Shown: piece after piece, positions 13,716-26,531 of the stretch
How positions within the stretch are numbered: position 1 is the stretch's first letter
How the letters are laid out: each line of letters starts with the position of its first letter
Assembly (NCBI RefSeq): GCF_009730915.1
Contig: NC_052477.1
Coordinates: 27,732,578-27,796,577, forward strand
Reading direction: 5' to 3'
DNA from: Dioscorea cayenensis subsp. rotundata
Taxonomy: Eukaryota > Streptophyta > Magnoliopsida > Dioscoreales > Dioscoreaceae
DNA: 64,000 bases
Position numbers and translations under genes: made by a program
The notes under the pieces: generated by a model
The model's input: the letters and a program-made list of their open reading frames with translations, nothing else
Databases searched by the model: none
Told to the model about the DNA's origin: nothing

Positions 13716-15823
13716 TTATCTCCTGCTGGTGATCTCAAGCTTCTTCATCTCCTCAACAACTTTAGTAGCTGGAGATAGCAATGCAACACCTTCATAATCA
13801 GGACTTGAGTACTTCTTGTACACAACCTTCAGTTTACTCACTGAAGATGTAGAGTGAAGCTCTACCAATACCTTTGCACAATCCCTAGTGTTCCAATAAA
13901 CACAAAATTCAGTATGTTTCACAAAATTCACAAACAAAAGTTACTTCATCAGAAAAAAGAAACAGTAGTGCATACAGCAATTGTGTTTCAGTGAAACCGG
14001 TGTGCCGCTTCAATGTTTCGCTCCACAACGGGCTCTTGTTCAGCGTGCATCGAGCTACATACACTGCTGATGCAGCAACGATAGATGGGCAGTACATGAT
14101 CATTGGATAATGCATTAATGCAAGCTCTGAAAGGAAGAACACCATATGCTCCATCTGCATTATGTAAGATATATGAATTCATTTGCCAGTAAAAACATCA
14201 ACTTTTTTAGTTAGAGCAAATGAAATTAGTAATTTTGTATCATCAAAGTTTCACCTCTTTATCACATAGAGCAGCAGCTTTCAGAAACCTCACAAGAAAA
14301 ACATAAGGTGTAGGAACAGTTAAATGCCATTCAAGCTTGTTCAGTATCACTTTCTCCTTGGCAAGTATTTCCTCTCTGCTGTATGCTCTGTCTGATATGC
14401 ATATGAAGTCATTTACCTGCAAATTCAATGAATTGTGACAATTTGTTGTTAAAACAAAATAAAAGTAAACACTTTCGGAGAAGTTTACCTCTGGTGCCCA
14501 TATTTCCTCGTATTTGCAGGCTATAAGCATCGCGCTGACTCCTACAAGCTGCAACTCCCTCCTGAACACTGTCTCCATGGAAAGGTACTTATCCATGATG
14601 TAGAATGTGAGGTAGAGAGTTTCTGGCATAAGTTCAAACTTGTTATGCACTTCAATCAGCCAGTCGGCCAGAATGGCCCTCATCTTTGCATTTATTTCAA
14701 TCTGAGAGTCGATATAGTCATGTGGTCTACTAGAGCTCTGCATTACAAATAGAAACAATCACTTCTATGTTCAAATGCATTCAGCTTGTGATAAATACAA
14801 AGTTATTGAGTTTCAAACCTCTGCAAGCTTATAAAACTTGTAGATATCTTCAACATAGTCAACAACAGCTAACTGATTATCAGCATCCACTGCATCAATG
14901 TCCTCAACTTGAACCTTTGGTTTATCAACAATTCCGCAAGCAACCTGAAAACAAATAAAAGATGTAAACATGGAACAGAACTAAGCATAAATCCATCTTG
15001 TTATATGTTGATTTTACCTTGCTTCTGGCAGTGAGCACTGAGGTAAGAGTCTGAACTTTCTTCTTTGTTGAATTACGGTGAGAAATCTTTGGCTCGGCAT
15101 GTTTCTTTTCTTCTTCAGTGTCAGGGCTGATAGTAATGACAGCCTCTGGTTTACTCGGCTTCGAAGTCTGCTTCTGTTTCGCAACTTTCGCCGCATCTTT
15201 TGCCACTGCTACATCAACTCCAACAGCAACTGGCTTCTGTAAATTTCAAGAATCAAGAAGATGTAATGACTGAACACTTCAATTACTACAATATATACAA
15301 AATCAGAAATTTTATACCTTATTAGCAGCAGCAGCTGCTTGTGCATTTGCAAGAAGCTGAGCACCAAAACTTCTGAAAGGAACCAATAATAAAAAATACA
15401 AATTCAAAACCCAGAATGAAAAGAAGATGGAAAAAACAAGAAGACTAGGACATTGTGAACTGACCTGGTCACTGGGCGATTAATCTGATAAACTGGTTTT
15501 CTGTTAAAAAAAAAAAAAACAATACAAAAACATCACAGATGAACCAAAAGGAGATGATCTACTTCATCTTAAGAAATATTAAGCTGTGTCTTTACCCATC
15601 TGGTCCTCCGAGGTTGACAAGATTCCCAATGTCTCCAAGCACCCTCCGGTTCCTCCCGTCTGCTCCGGCGGCCACTTTCTGCTTCCCGGCCGGCACTGCC
15701 TCTCCTGATATAACAACATCACAACAAAGAATAAGAAGCTATTCCATTAGAACAAGAAGAAAAGGCAAAGAATCCAAGAAGAGGATTAGAAATTGATATA
15801 CCTCTCTGATGCCTTGTAGCCAT
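13716..15823 (-). CDS. CYCB1: B1-type mitotic cyclin
   Basis: Ten exons on the minus strand: 15823-15802, 15704-15596, 15500-15465, 15372-15318, 15236-15018, 14944-14819, 14737-14489, 14416-14255, 14154-13976 and 13884-13716. All are GT-AG and phase-consistent, giving 441 residues, a normal plant B-cyclin length. Residues 27-35 (RRVLGDIGN) form the APC/C destruction box RxxLxxIxN. A Lys/Ala-rich linker follows. The cyclin box contains MRAILADWLIEVHNKF (from residue 208) with the B-type HxKF signature, then K-Y-E-E-I and the C-terminal cyclin fold ending K-K-L-E. Cyclin B binds and activates CDKs at G2/M in nucleus and cytoplasm and is destroyed at anaphase. The D-box sequence (R-V-L-G-D-I-G-N) resembles the CYCB1 group more than CYCB2. 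The promoter has two perfect MSA elements. Confidence 0.95.
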
Positions 15824-15906
15824 GTCTGCTGAATGATCCTTGAGAATGCCCAAGAGAGAAGAAGAAACAGTGGAGACCGACTCTTCCCCTCCCTTCTCCT
15901 CCTTTT

Positions 15907-15939
15907 GCTTCTTCTTCTTCTTCTTCTTCTTCTTCTTCT
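15907..15939. repeat. (TTC/GAA)n microsatellite in the cyclin leader
   Basis: About eleven perfect trinucleotide repeats, TTC on plus and so GAA on the cyclin sense strand. It lies about 85-115 bases upstream of the cyclin start codon, probably within the 5' leader or at the transcription start region. Confidence 0.85.
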
Positions 15940-16008
15940 GGCTCTCTTCTTTATAACTAGAGCTCTCTCAACAAATAAAGAAAGGAAGCATAGGATTGAG
16001 AGGATGCC

Positions 16009-16019
16009 TCCAACGGTCA
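16009..16019 (+). promoter_or_regulatory. MSA mitosis-specific element (perfect)
   Basis: TCCAACGGTCA matches all 11 positions of the MSA consensus YCYAACGGYYA, which is bound by three-repeat MYB (MYB3R) factors in G2/M genes. It lies about 190 bases upstream of the cyclin ATG. A second AACGG core, with weaker flanks, is at 16037-16041. Confidence 0.8.
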
Positions 16020-16089
16020 AATTGCTGTGAGATCACAACGGTCGGATTAATTGAGATGGACGGCTAAGATGAGGTGGAGACTGTTGCCC

Positions 16090-16104
16090 TTTATAGCCGT
16101 TGGG
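16090..16104 (-). promoter_or_regulatory. Second perfect MSA element next to a TATA-like motif
   Basis: On the minus (gene) strand, 16104-16094 reads CCCAACGGCTA, an 11/11 match to the MSA consensus. It runs directly into TATAAA (16095-16090). Another TATA-like sequence lies closer to the gene (about 15950-15957), so the exact core promoter is uncertain. Paired MSA sites within 300 bases of the ATG are the expected arrangement for a CYCB1 gene. Confidence 0.7.
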
Positions 16105-16819
16105 AAGATTGAGAATGGCAATGTAATAAAAAGAGTTTCTTTTAATAAATACAAGAGTAAACAGCTTTTTTACAGAAAACTCCTTGATTAAAGAATTATT
16201 TAAAGAGTGAAATATATATATATATATATATATTACTTCGAAAAAATTTAAGATTTTTATATTACTTTTACTTAAAAAAATAGAATAAAATTGTGCCGTT
16301 ACTCAAATGTACGAATTTATTTTGGATTAAAATAAAATATCTTTGAATTTTTACCCTGTCAGTTAAGAAATATTTCTTTAAGCCAAGAACATGGACCATC
16401 CTGAAAATAACATCTCAAGAAAGACTACCCCAAAGTAATGATGATCAAACTAATCACAGGATTACAAAGAAAATCGAGGCAAAAACAACAGTATGATTCC
16501 AAGCTCTTTATTAGTCAATTTTTTAGAATTCCAGATACAGGAATCAACTTTTCTCAATTTTTCCGGGTTTATGTACAAATCCAGATTCCAACAGGGCAAA
16601 AAATAATTCTTGGCACAGCCACTGCATCATCACACTGGCTGGGGACACTTTAAATCTGCACAGGCATGCCCCAGCCTCTAAGGATCAAAATTTTCGGTAT
16701 TATAACCAGTACCACCAAAGACACAGACACGGCCTAGAGGGTTATATCATGTGATGTTTCATGTCAAATGAACCATCGAGTACAATACGCGCATCCAAAA
16801 GAGTCACCTTTACTGCTGT

Positions 16820-19800
16820 CTAGGCAGTGGCTTCGGTGCCGCTGCTTGAAACCTTCTCGCTGGCTCTCTCTTTCACCCGGAAGTCTTCCAGGCTCTTGTA
16901 TTCTTCCTTGAGCAGACGATCCAACTCCGGATGCTTCCTCAGAGGCTTGCTGTTGTCACGCATCTCCCGGAAATGGTGAAAAGCCCTGTTCACATTCCAT
17001 CAAAGGTAACTAGATATGATCGACAATTTCAAGCAAAGTGAATAGTAACTGAAGTACTCTGCAAGGATGAATATTCAGATCATACAGATAAAATTGAGTT
17101 TTAGTACAATAACAAATTAGGGTTCAATTTCCAATAACTTATGTTCAGTTATTTCACTTGGTCTCAAGGTTCAATGCAAGCAAGGAGAGGTTCTTAATAG
17201 GCTCAGTATAAAAAGAGAAGATTTGTTCCAGATAACCGATAATAAAGAAATAAAGCTAACTGATAGAATGGCTTACCAGTACTTTTCAAGGCCATAAAGA
17301 TTTCCCTTGTTATAGAACTCAAGAGTAAGTTGTTCAAAATCTTCATATAGATCTTCTCTGAACTGCTTCTCCAGTCCATAACTGGCAGAAGATTATGGAT
17401 CAAAATAAGTAAATATATGTATATATATATATATATAAAAATAAACAGGAGACAGGAATAGTTATCAGTGAATATGGAACTGGTTGGCACAATACCTGTA
17501 AAATCGGAAAAGACACTCTAAGCCATAAAAATATTTAGCAGCTGCATCTTCCAATGCGAACTTCCGGAACTCATTATACATAGACTGAAAAAACATATTT
17601 CGCAAGAAATAAGACCAGAACCGGTAGAGTGTGTTCATTTCCTGCATGAAGAGAATGACGCACATTTAGGATTGAAACAGTACAAAGCAACCTCAATAGG
17701 TCATCAGATATCTTTGAAAATTGCAAACTGCATAAAAACCTTTGTAGAAACTAAGCAATCGCAAATTATTGCTCAAGATATACTTTACCTCACTGCAACC
17801 AATTCCTAATTTCTTCCTTTCACCAAGACAACGCTTGTGAAACTTAAGATATCTACAATAGTAAGGGACAAAAAGGCTCCATTAAGATAACACATCACTG
17901 AAGAAGACTGAGGCAGTGCTTATAAAAGTGATAAGAGTACACACAGATTATTGAAAAGGCTCAAGAAAGGATGTTACTTTTGTTGTCTAAACTCATTATC
18001 TTCCAAGAGCTGATGACTTGGATGCTGGAATGGTGGGAACGGTTTAGGCATAGAACCCACAGGCGGACTACTTCCAGCAAAGGCTCCATGAGGAGAAGCG
18101 CTCAACTTTGATGGCACGCAGCTGCTAGGAGCGTATGGATGACCGTGGACCAAGCAAAGTACACCAAGTTGTTTAAACCATTTAACAAGGAACAAAATTA
18201 ATCTTTTATCAACACAACAGAACAATCACCTGAAATTTTCAGGGGGTGTTGAACCAAAGAAAAAGCCAACAGAATTACTTGGTGGACTCTCTGATACCAC
18301 TCCATGATGATTGCGACTGTTTCCCTGGTTTCTAAAATTGCTGTGGAAGAAGCGCTGCCGATGTGATGGATGAGACTTGTTCGTGCCCTTATTTTGCCGC
18401 CTTCGATTAGCATTTCCAGATTCATCAGAACCATTATTGCCCCCAGTATTCGCATTCTTCTTTGAATTCAAAGTAGCATTTGCATGGGTGGAAGATTTTG
18501 ATTCTCCACCTTTCTCCACCCCGGAATTATTTCTTCGGTTATAAGACCGTTTGGCTCGCAGTTCCTGGTAAGTAAATGAGTGTCAAAATCCTAATTTTCA
18601 TCAGACTCAAATTGGTTTGAAACAAAAGTTAATTTAGCTCAACAAAAGCCAGGATGTCATTTCATTATTGACGGCTTGACAATTGGTACTTTTGTGTAAG
18701 TAACACTGAGACGTTACCTGTTCATAGAATAAAATGCCATCATTAATAGCAGTTGCAACCTCATTTGAAATAGGTTGTGATTCCCAAGGGCCAGTTGTAT
18801 CTTCTTTATTTAATTTAAAATCCTGTAAGAAAGTGAGACAAGCGAATTTATGTTACAATTCAAGAAATAATAGTCGGTCTTTTGATGTATAATATGATAT
18901 CATTTGACACCGCTCAATTGCAACACCGTCCCAAATTAGAGTGGATGCCAGTATACATTCACTCATAACAATGAAGCTCACAATATTCACACAAACAATG
19001 CAAAATTCAAAGCATGAAGAGCAACATATCATTAACGGGAGAAGCCAATCCGTATAAATAGAAGTATGGAAACACTTTGCTACAAAGGTCAACAACACAC
19101 AATCAGAGAGAAAGCAATAAAAGTGAAAGCCAGTAATATCAATACAATCCACACAAGAACCATCCTCAGCAAATTAATGAGATGTGTATACTTCTAAGTA
19201 AACAACACAAATGTTAAGGATAAAATGAAGATATATAGCAAATCGCCTATGTCAATAGATAGAGAAAATAAGCAATCTCAATCAACCACTAACAGAAGTG
19301 CAAAACCAAAGGCTATCTATGCTATGGGAGCCGTGTAATATACCAAATTAAGGTTTTACATAAACCACACAACATGAGAGGACTAATCTGTTAAGTGGCA
19401 GATAAATAATGTGAGAGGACACCATGACTATGAAAGCTTATCAATCACAGGGAGGAAAAACAGACTATACCGCAGATTTCTTTTGGTGATAGGAAAAGGT
19501 ATATTTGCTCGTAGAAGAAACAAAAAACATGGTCATATAGCTAAAAAGATTGGGTATATCATACAGGGGCCAAAATTGGGGTCACTGATCCTTCAAAATA
19601 AATGTACCGGTTAGATCACATAACTATTCAAATAATAACAGATCATATGAGGTAGGATAGGATCTCTGCAATGATGTGTATCACCATTTAGAAAGTTATC
19701 CTTTTAATTAATTATATATATATATATATATATATAAACAAGATTAAAATATGATTTTGTTGCCATACTGAGTGATAAAAATTCAAGTAGAAACAGATAC

Positions 19801-22800
19801 ACACAATATGGTTTTATGCCCTCAGCTCATCCGATCAATTGTTTCACACAAATAGAATCATGAGGAGCAATTTCCTTGAGCAAGATGAATTTATGAGAGC
19901 AATTCAAAATTCCCTCATACAAGAAAGAGGCCTTGCCTACTCACTCTTTTTTAATGTGTTTCAGTTCCATCTATACACACTACAGTTTCTCAAGATCAGT
20001 TTCAGAACAAAATGTAAAATAACATTAATGTGTCACAGACAATTGGTTCACAGCAGAACTCTAGATGAAATAAAGTGTGACAACGCAATCCAAATGCAAA
20101 TTAAATCCACCTGCAATTAAGAAAAGTGAACAAACCACATCTGACAATGACATTCAAAGCTTAGTTTCCTAATAATCATATTGATATACATTAAAGGTAA
20201 GTGTGATTAACTGCATTCTAACAGCGTTATCTCCTGATTATTCAATCCAGACATATCATGAAACAATTAATTTATTCCAATCGCTATCCATTGCTTGTAA
20301 CCATTCCAACCCCAACCGATAGTTGGCCTTGACCCACCAGAGACACAGACTACCAAGCCCATACATCATTGGATGAGGCAAGTAAATGCTAAGAACATGC
20401 AAAAGCATGTCAAGGAAAAAGCCTGAAAGCAAGAATCAATGAATAGAAGTATGAGAATCAGGAGTTAACAAGGCAAAGGGAATATGACAAGTGGGTGGAA
20501 AGAGGGAATTAAGGAAGCAGAAGAAGAATCTCCCTAGCACCAAATATCCAAGACCTCCTCAGCACCATCTAAAACAAATGGGCAGCAAGGAATCAGCCTA
20601 AACGAGTAATGTCCAAAACTCTTCTCCATCATAGTTTCTCAAGCAACCCGTACATGTCCTCTAAACACTAGTAACACACTCAAGAGGAAAATACAATGAC
20701 TCTAGCATCACACAGTTAAACATTCATAACGTAAATCAATAGCACCCAACAGAAGATAAAGTCTTACTTGCGTCACAATAATAAGCCTGTGAACATCTTG
20801 GTCGTTGACATCCATTTCATCATCCTCATCATCAAGTCTGAGTAATGGGATTTGAACACAACAACAAATGTGAAGTAGCATAAGTTTCAAAACCGAAAAC
20901 TAAAATCATATAATATGGCTGTTGTTATATACATTCAAACAAACAAGAGAAAAAAAAATTGCATACAAATGATGTTTTTGCCATATAACAATGGAATGGA
21001 TAACTGCATAGAAACACAGTTGTAAAATAGCAAGAAGACAATCAAGATACCCAAAATAAACAAATGAATTTACAGGGTAAAGAATTAAATATCAGCAACA
21101 TGGCAATTTCTTCTGACAAAGACAGAAGATGAAATCTGTGTTTAATGCAATACATATATAACTTACCTTTTATTTTCAACACTTCAGCTGTTATTGATAA
21201 GCTATCATTCCAGATAAGAAATAAGACCTTAAGTCGAGGGGTTTGGATTGGAGGTCCTAAAGTTGTCTCAATAGCAGAAATTTTTTTGGTTTACTTTTCT
21301 TACAGGCAAGAAATTACAAGTTACGGAAGACAAAAAAAACAAACAAAAAACAAAAACAAAAACAACAAAAAAACAAAAGAACAAAACACAACCTTTTGAG
21401 AATTATTTCCTCAATTTCAAATTTCCTTCTTGTCCTAAGCCTCCTATTTTAGTGTCCCATTAAATGAAAGAAAATTCAATAAAAAGTTACTTTTCTTACA
21501 GGCAAGAAACTAAAAGTTACAGAAGACAAAAAAACAAACAAAAAACAAAAACAAAAAAAAAAGACAAAAAAACAAAAGAACAAAACACAACCTTTTGAGA
21601 ATTATTTCCTCAATTCAAATTTTCTTCTTGTCCTACGCCTCCAATTTTAGTGTCCCATTAAATGAAAGAAAAATTAATAAAAAGTTCTCATACCTTCAGT
21701 GCTCATGTCTAACAGTTTGTAGCATAAGAAAAAAAAATTGTATATCAATCTTGGTATTCTAATTCCAATCTCGAAGATTGTGATTTAAACATACAATTCG
21801 GCTTTAGCTTATAGATTTGCTTATACCACTCATCATGAACTCTTCTATAGGTTTGCATTTAATATTTTCAAAGGATTATCCAAAGGAATTCCAATAACAA
21901 GAACTGATATTTACAACAGTCTTCAAACACATACAAATGGACAGACTAATGATTATAAAAATGGTTCACATCAGATCCATTGTCACTTTCAGGTTTCTCT
22001 ATCTTATTGTCTGCAGAATTCAGTATCATGTAAATGTAGATACTCATCTTCATTAGCACTCCCAGAATTAACTGGTAAACTGAATGTATTATGTAGGCTC
22101 CTAAATTTCTATTTACCCCAAGGCCTCTTCTACATATTCATGCAAACATCTATAGGCCAGCTTCTTGGCCTGGTCCTCTGATGGCACATGGATAGCATCC
22201 TTGAATAGTATAAAGTACATGATAAGAAAATAAAGAACTTTTCTTTTGAGCCAAAATTCCAGCCATTGAATCTGGTTAAAGAAACATTTTATAATGGCAA
22301 GTATTGAAAAAGAAATGTTCTCTTTAGTAAAAAGTCATGCAAAATCCTTGGTATATTTGCTTCCCGTACTCGTCGTTGAAATATTTGCATTAGACAATTG
22401 CTCACTCATGTTTACCTTTTATTATGTGGAACATTTTCTTTCTGGGTCTCTGTATGCTCAAGTTCCAACTCCTCATCAAGCATAAATGTGTTCTGCTCCC
22501 TGAAAAGCTGGAAGATTCATGCATGAAACACTTAGAAGCAACTATACTTTGTGAATTCAATATTGTCCCAGACTGTGTTCTTTTGTTCCCATTTTCACCC
22601 TCACTAATGGTAGAAGGATTCATGCTTCCTTGAAAACTCCCAGAGCTAAAAGAAACATTAGCACCGGCACCATTGGCGTTAGAAACACTCTCTACCACAT
22701 TCTTGTTAAACATAAAATTAGATCCACCAGAGGGCTCCTGTGTATTGGAATCTGGTAATGGTTCAGAAGTCAACTCCTTGACCTGGACATTGCTGTCTCC

Positions 22801-25800
22801 ATTAAATCTTAGCTGCTTATCAACCATTGATACTTCTACAATATTTGATTCATCCTGGTCATGACAGCTTGTTTGTAGACATTTATTCTCAGTAGAGCAG
22901 GGGAATTGGTTGATTCCATTGGACCCAGTTCCATCCACAAAAGATGAAACCTTCTCATCAACATGACTCTCTCCCGAAGCAGATTGTGTTAAAGATATGT
23001 CAGGACCTGATGGAGAAATCCACTTTGCCAAACCATCACGCCTCCTAATATTTTCATCCTAACAAGCCAAAAATAATAATAAATCAGAGCATCAACATAA
23101 AGAAATACGCATGCAAAATATTTCTTGATGAAATTTACATCTACCAAATGAACAGTACAAAATTAAATAAATAAATATATTATGCACTAGAAGGTGAAAG
23201 AATAACCTGTACTTCAATTGAATCTGAGCTGCGCAAAGCATCCAGAATGAAAGGTATATCCGTTGTCATTTTCTTGACCTTACAATAAAATAAAGGGTCA
23301 TATGAGATGGTGCAGCGCAAATCAACTATAAGAAAAACTTTAACACGTTTTTATCTTTACCATAGTATCATAATAACTCAAAATTTCATCATGAAAGCAA
23401 ATATTACCCTGTTAAAGTCCGCGATTTTGGATATAGACACCCATCCATGTTCATCTAGCAATGAAAGCAAATAATGGTCCTTCTGCAAATTTTCATCACT
23501 GCAAACAATATGCAGTTCATTGTCGGACAAATGAAAACTAAAACTCAAAAAGTGGTCTTAGGAGAAAAACATGGATGTCAATTCTAATAAATGATAGCAT
23601 GTATCTAGTAAAATGGTACTGAACAAATTGACAGTAGAAGGTGAATTAAAATTATAAATAAGAATCACCCCCCAAACCCATCATCAGGTCCAATAACCAG
23701 AACACTTGGAAACTGGTTAGTCTTGCCTTCACTACTGAGCTAGATACATGTTTGAGATGCACAAATACTAATCAACCAACTGGGTCAGGCACCATAATGT
23801 TTTCATGCACATTGGTGCAAAAGAATTTCTTTACACATAAATGCATGATGAATTGCAGTCTCTGTCCATACAGGAGCATGATACAGCAAGGATCTCGAAC
23901 TTCATCATATTGTAGTATATGAATATATATAATTAAAATAAAAAACCCACCTAAAATAATATTCGATTTGTTTTACTATGCTAGTTCTCAACGCTAGTTC
24001 CTCAGGAGTAAAAACAGGAGCAGGCGGTAGAGGAATCGAAACATAACGCGGCGGTGGTGGTCCCCTCATCATTTCAAGAGATGCAGTTGGGACATAATAC
24101 ATGCGGGGTGCAGGACCTGCAGGATGGGTGTATTGTAGACAAGGTCTCAGAAATCAGTATACATATATATATATAAACACACACATAGATGTATGTTCGT
24201 TATATTACAGATGACAAAAACCAATAACAAAATCTTCAGCTTGGCAATTACCAGGAAAAGGGGGTCCATTCATGTACCCTGGAGCAGGACAGAAAAATTG
24301 CGGAGCTGGCCTCACAAACATACCAGGTCCAATATGAGCTATATTTATGTTCTCTCTTGGAGTAAATGCCCGCTGATTGCGCCATGTCTGATTAAAACGA
24401 CCACCAGGTTCAAGACCATTATATGGTCTGTTTGGGTAATTCCCAGGATAGGAACGCCAAGTGTTGGGATCACCACGTGGAGAAGGCTGAAAATTCCTAC
24501 CACCATCAATTCCACCAGCTTGAACATTTGGAACAAAGGCTGGCATGTCTGATTTCACGTGTGAATCCGCATTAGGAAAAGGTGGTGGACAAGGCTGATA
24601 AGGGTATTCATTTACCGGCAGAGGGGGGTTTGGCATAACAGAGTACATTATTGGTGGCCTTTGCTGTTGATTGTAGGGGAAATGATAAGCAAAGGGTGGC
24701 ATCCCATTTGCAGAAACATTATGCTTGGGTCCATGTTTATGTGGGTGCGGTCCATAATGCTTATTGGAAGAATTGCCATTACTAAATCCATCAGATTTAC
24801 GCAAGCCATTTGGTCCCTGAAAGATGATAATAATCATAAGTTTATATAATCTCATAACAAACCATAAAAAAGAAAAGACAAGGAAATTGGACTACTGAAA
24901 TAAGTGGAAAGTAGCTAGTGAATTACTGCCTTCAGCACAGAGAGACTTCCACATATAACCACTCACCATGATGTCAGTTTCCATTTCCTTTATTGTTTTG
25001 ACAATAAAAACATTTTTTTTTATCATTCAAATCTGGATACATTAAATTTTCCATCCTATCCCAGTTAAGAGGTAAAACAATTCTCCAAATAAAATTATTA
25101 CCCGAATCTAAAAAACTATGCAAAACTAAATATGATAAAAACTTTTCATTTAGCATAAAAAACACCTTTTAACTTGCAGCACATGACACAACAAAATAAA
25201 ATGGTGCAAGGATAAAATTCAATAAAATCCATGTACCATCGACAACAAAATAGCGATTTCACAAAAACAGAACAAAGGAAGTGCACTATAGTGTAAGAAT
25301 CAAAAGGCCAAACCAACTTTGTCCCATCCATGCAACCTTTGAAGCGTGTTTTCATCTTTTCTAAAATCATCTGAACCTAAATTCATGGTAGTCTTTCTTT
25401 GCATTTCGTCTGCACTATACAAGTAAAAAAGGCAAAGTTGAAATAATAAGAAAGAACAGTTTGTCTCATTGCATTCAACGTTAAGCACAACCCACCTGAC
25501 CAATCCAAAATTACAAAAAGTCATTTCATTCATTCAAGCAGAACAAACAATAAATTACTATTCAATATCACAGCAGCAAAACAGGTTTGTGAATTCCCAA
25601 TCATGCAAAAGTAGCCTGAGCTGAACTCCAAAAGATCATCTAGCCTTCCATTTCAAGCACCAGACAAAAGTTGTCAAAAAGTGAACTTAGTTACTTAATA
25701 CTTTCTTTGATAACGAATTACATTGAGATAGATAAAACAAGATATCAAAGAACCCTGTTCAAACTCAGGTTAAATTCAAGCCTCAGGCAAACTAACATGA

Positions 25801-26372
25801 CTATCCAGAAATAAAAATAAAACACACACAATCAAAAAGATCAATTTCTACAACAATGAGTGCCATGATCATCACAAATGAAACTATCAAACCAACTATC
25901 ATCAGCATTATCAACAATCACTATAACACATTTTGTTCCCTAATTAAAAAACCATCAATGTAACCACACTACCACCAGACAGCAAAAAAAAAATTAATAA
26001 ACTTTTCACCTGAACAGGAAGAGGGGGAGGAGGAGGAGGAGGAGGATGGCCATTCCTCGGGCCAGGACCGCCGTTACCGGACGCCGGCGGTACAGCCGCA
26101 ACAACCAGCTCCGGCTGAGCCGGTTTCCCACCAAGATCCGGCAAGCCCTTAAGCCGCGCATCCTCCAGCGGCGGCCATGAGTCAGCCCCCATCACCGGCT
26201 TCTTCCCATCACCCGTAACACCAGCCGCTACAATCTGCGGTGGCGCCGGCTTCTTCCACGGCGACCTCGCCCCACCCCTCCCTTTCCGCCTCTCCTCCTT
26301 CCCCTCCACCACCTTCTCCGCTCCACCCATACCCTCAACGTGATCCTCCCCCGCCCGACCACCGCCCTCCAT
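16820..26372 (-). CDS. LARP1: LARP1-type La-related RNA-binding protein
   Basis: Fifteen minus-strand exons: 26372-26010, 24816-24252, 24116-23951, 23498-23408, 23278-23207, 23058-22574, 22499-22416, 20837-20768, 18822-18718, 18564-18230, 18124-17978, 17852-17789, 17641-17496, 17381-17277 and 16985-16820. They join in frame to about 987 residues. Residues about 107-121 form a poly-Pro run; a Pro/Asn/Gly-rich disordered region follows. The La motif spans about 345-430 (E-E-L-A-L-R...[16 protein letters not shown]...F-I-L-D-A-L). Near 640 is the acidic conserved block L-D-E-E-L-E-L-E, then [13 protein letters not shown]. The C-terminal DM15 repeats span about 812-950 ([36 protein letters not shown]). 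LARP1 binds mRNA 5' ends and poly(A), controls TOP-mRNA translation and, in plants, heat-induced decay. The exon 6/7 junction is the least certain. Confidence 0.9.
21292..21685. repeat. Tandem duplication of ~197 bp in a LARP1 intron
   Basis: Units 21292-21487 and 21488-21685 are near-identical. Each begins TACTTTTCTTACAGGCAAG, contains an A/C-rich tract and ends at an AATAAAAAGT-type sequence. They lie in the 1,578-base intron between exons 7 and 8. Each unit contains a CTTACAG acceptor-like sequence on the plus strand, which is antisense to the gene and so not expected to matter for its splicing. Confidence 0.85.
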
Positions 26373-26413
26373 CAAAGAACACTCAGACAAAGAAACAGGA
26401 TTCCAAAAATCAA

Positions 26414-26458
26414 TCAGCGATCTCGGAGGCTTTGGATGACGATAATGGCGGCCGTCAT
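26414..26458 (-). CDS. Upstream ORF in the LARP1 leader
   Basis: ATG at 26458 (minus strand) opens 14 codons ending in TGA at 26414, 41 bases before the LARP1 start. The context is GAGATGA, a moderate match with a purine at -3. Whether it lies in the mature leader depends on the transcription start, which is not known here; the surrounding CT-rich and telo-box sequences suggest transcription starts upstream of it. Confidence 0.45.
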   Translation of the reverse strand: MTAAIIVIQSLRDR

Positions 26459-26477
26459 CTCCTCCGCCGTCAAAAAA

Positions 26478-26531
26478 CTAGGGTTTTCTCGAGTGTGTGT
26501 GTGAGAGAGAGAGAAGGCGGGATTAGGGTTT
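26478..26531 (-). promoter_or_regulatory. Telo-box and CT/CA-rich leader of LARP1
   Basis: On the gene strand, AAACCCTAA (26531-26523) is a perfect telo-box, a motif common in promoters of plant translation-related genes. A second related AAACCCTAG lies at about 26486-26478. Between them is a TCTCTCTCTCTCACACACAC-type tract. Together these are typical of the transcription start region of plant translation-machinery genes. Confidence 0.6.

Noticed and set aside
15833..16030. Leu-rich plus-strand frame and Arg-rich minus-strand frame
   Set aside because: Both are translations of the (TTC/GAA)n tract in the cyclin leader.
22500..22573. A frameshift pseudogene lesion in LARP1
   Set aside because: A GT-AG intron of 74 bases fits the phase exactly and all other exons are intact, so a broken gene is less likely; kept as a finding to check.
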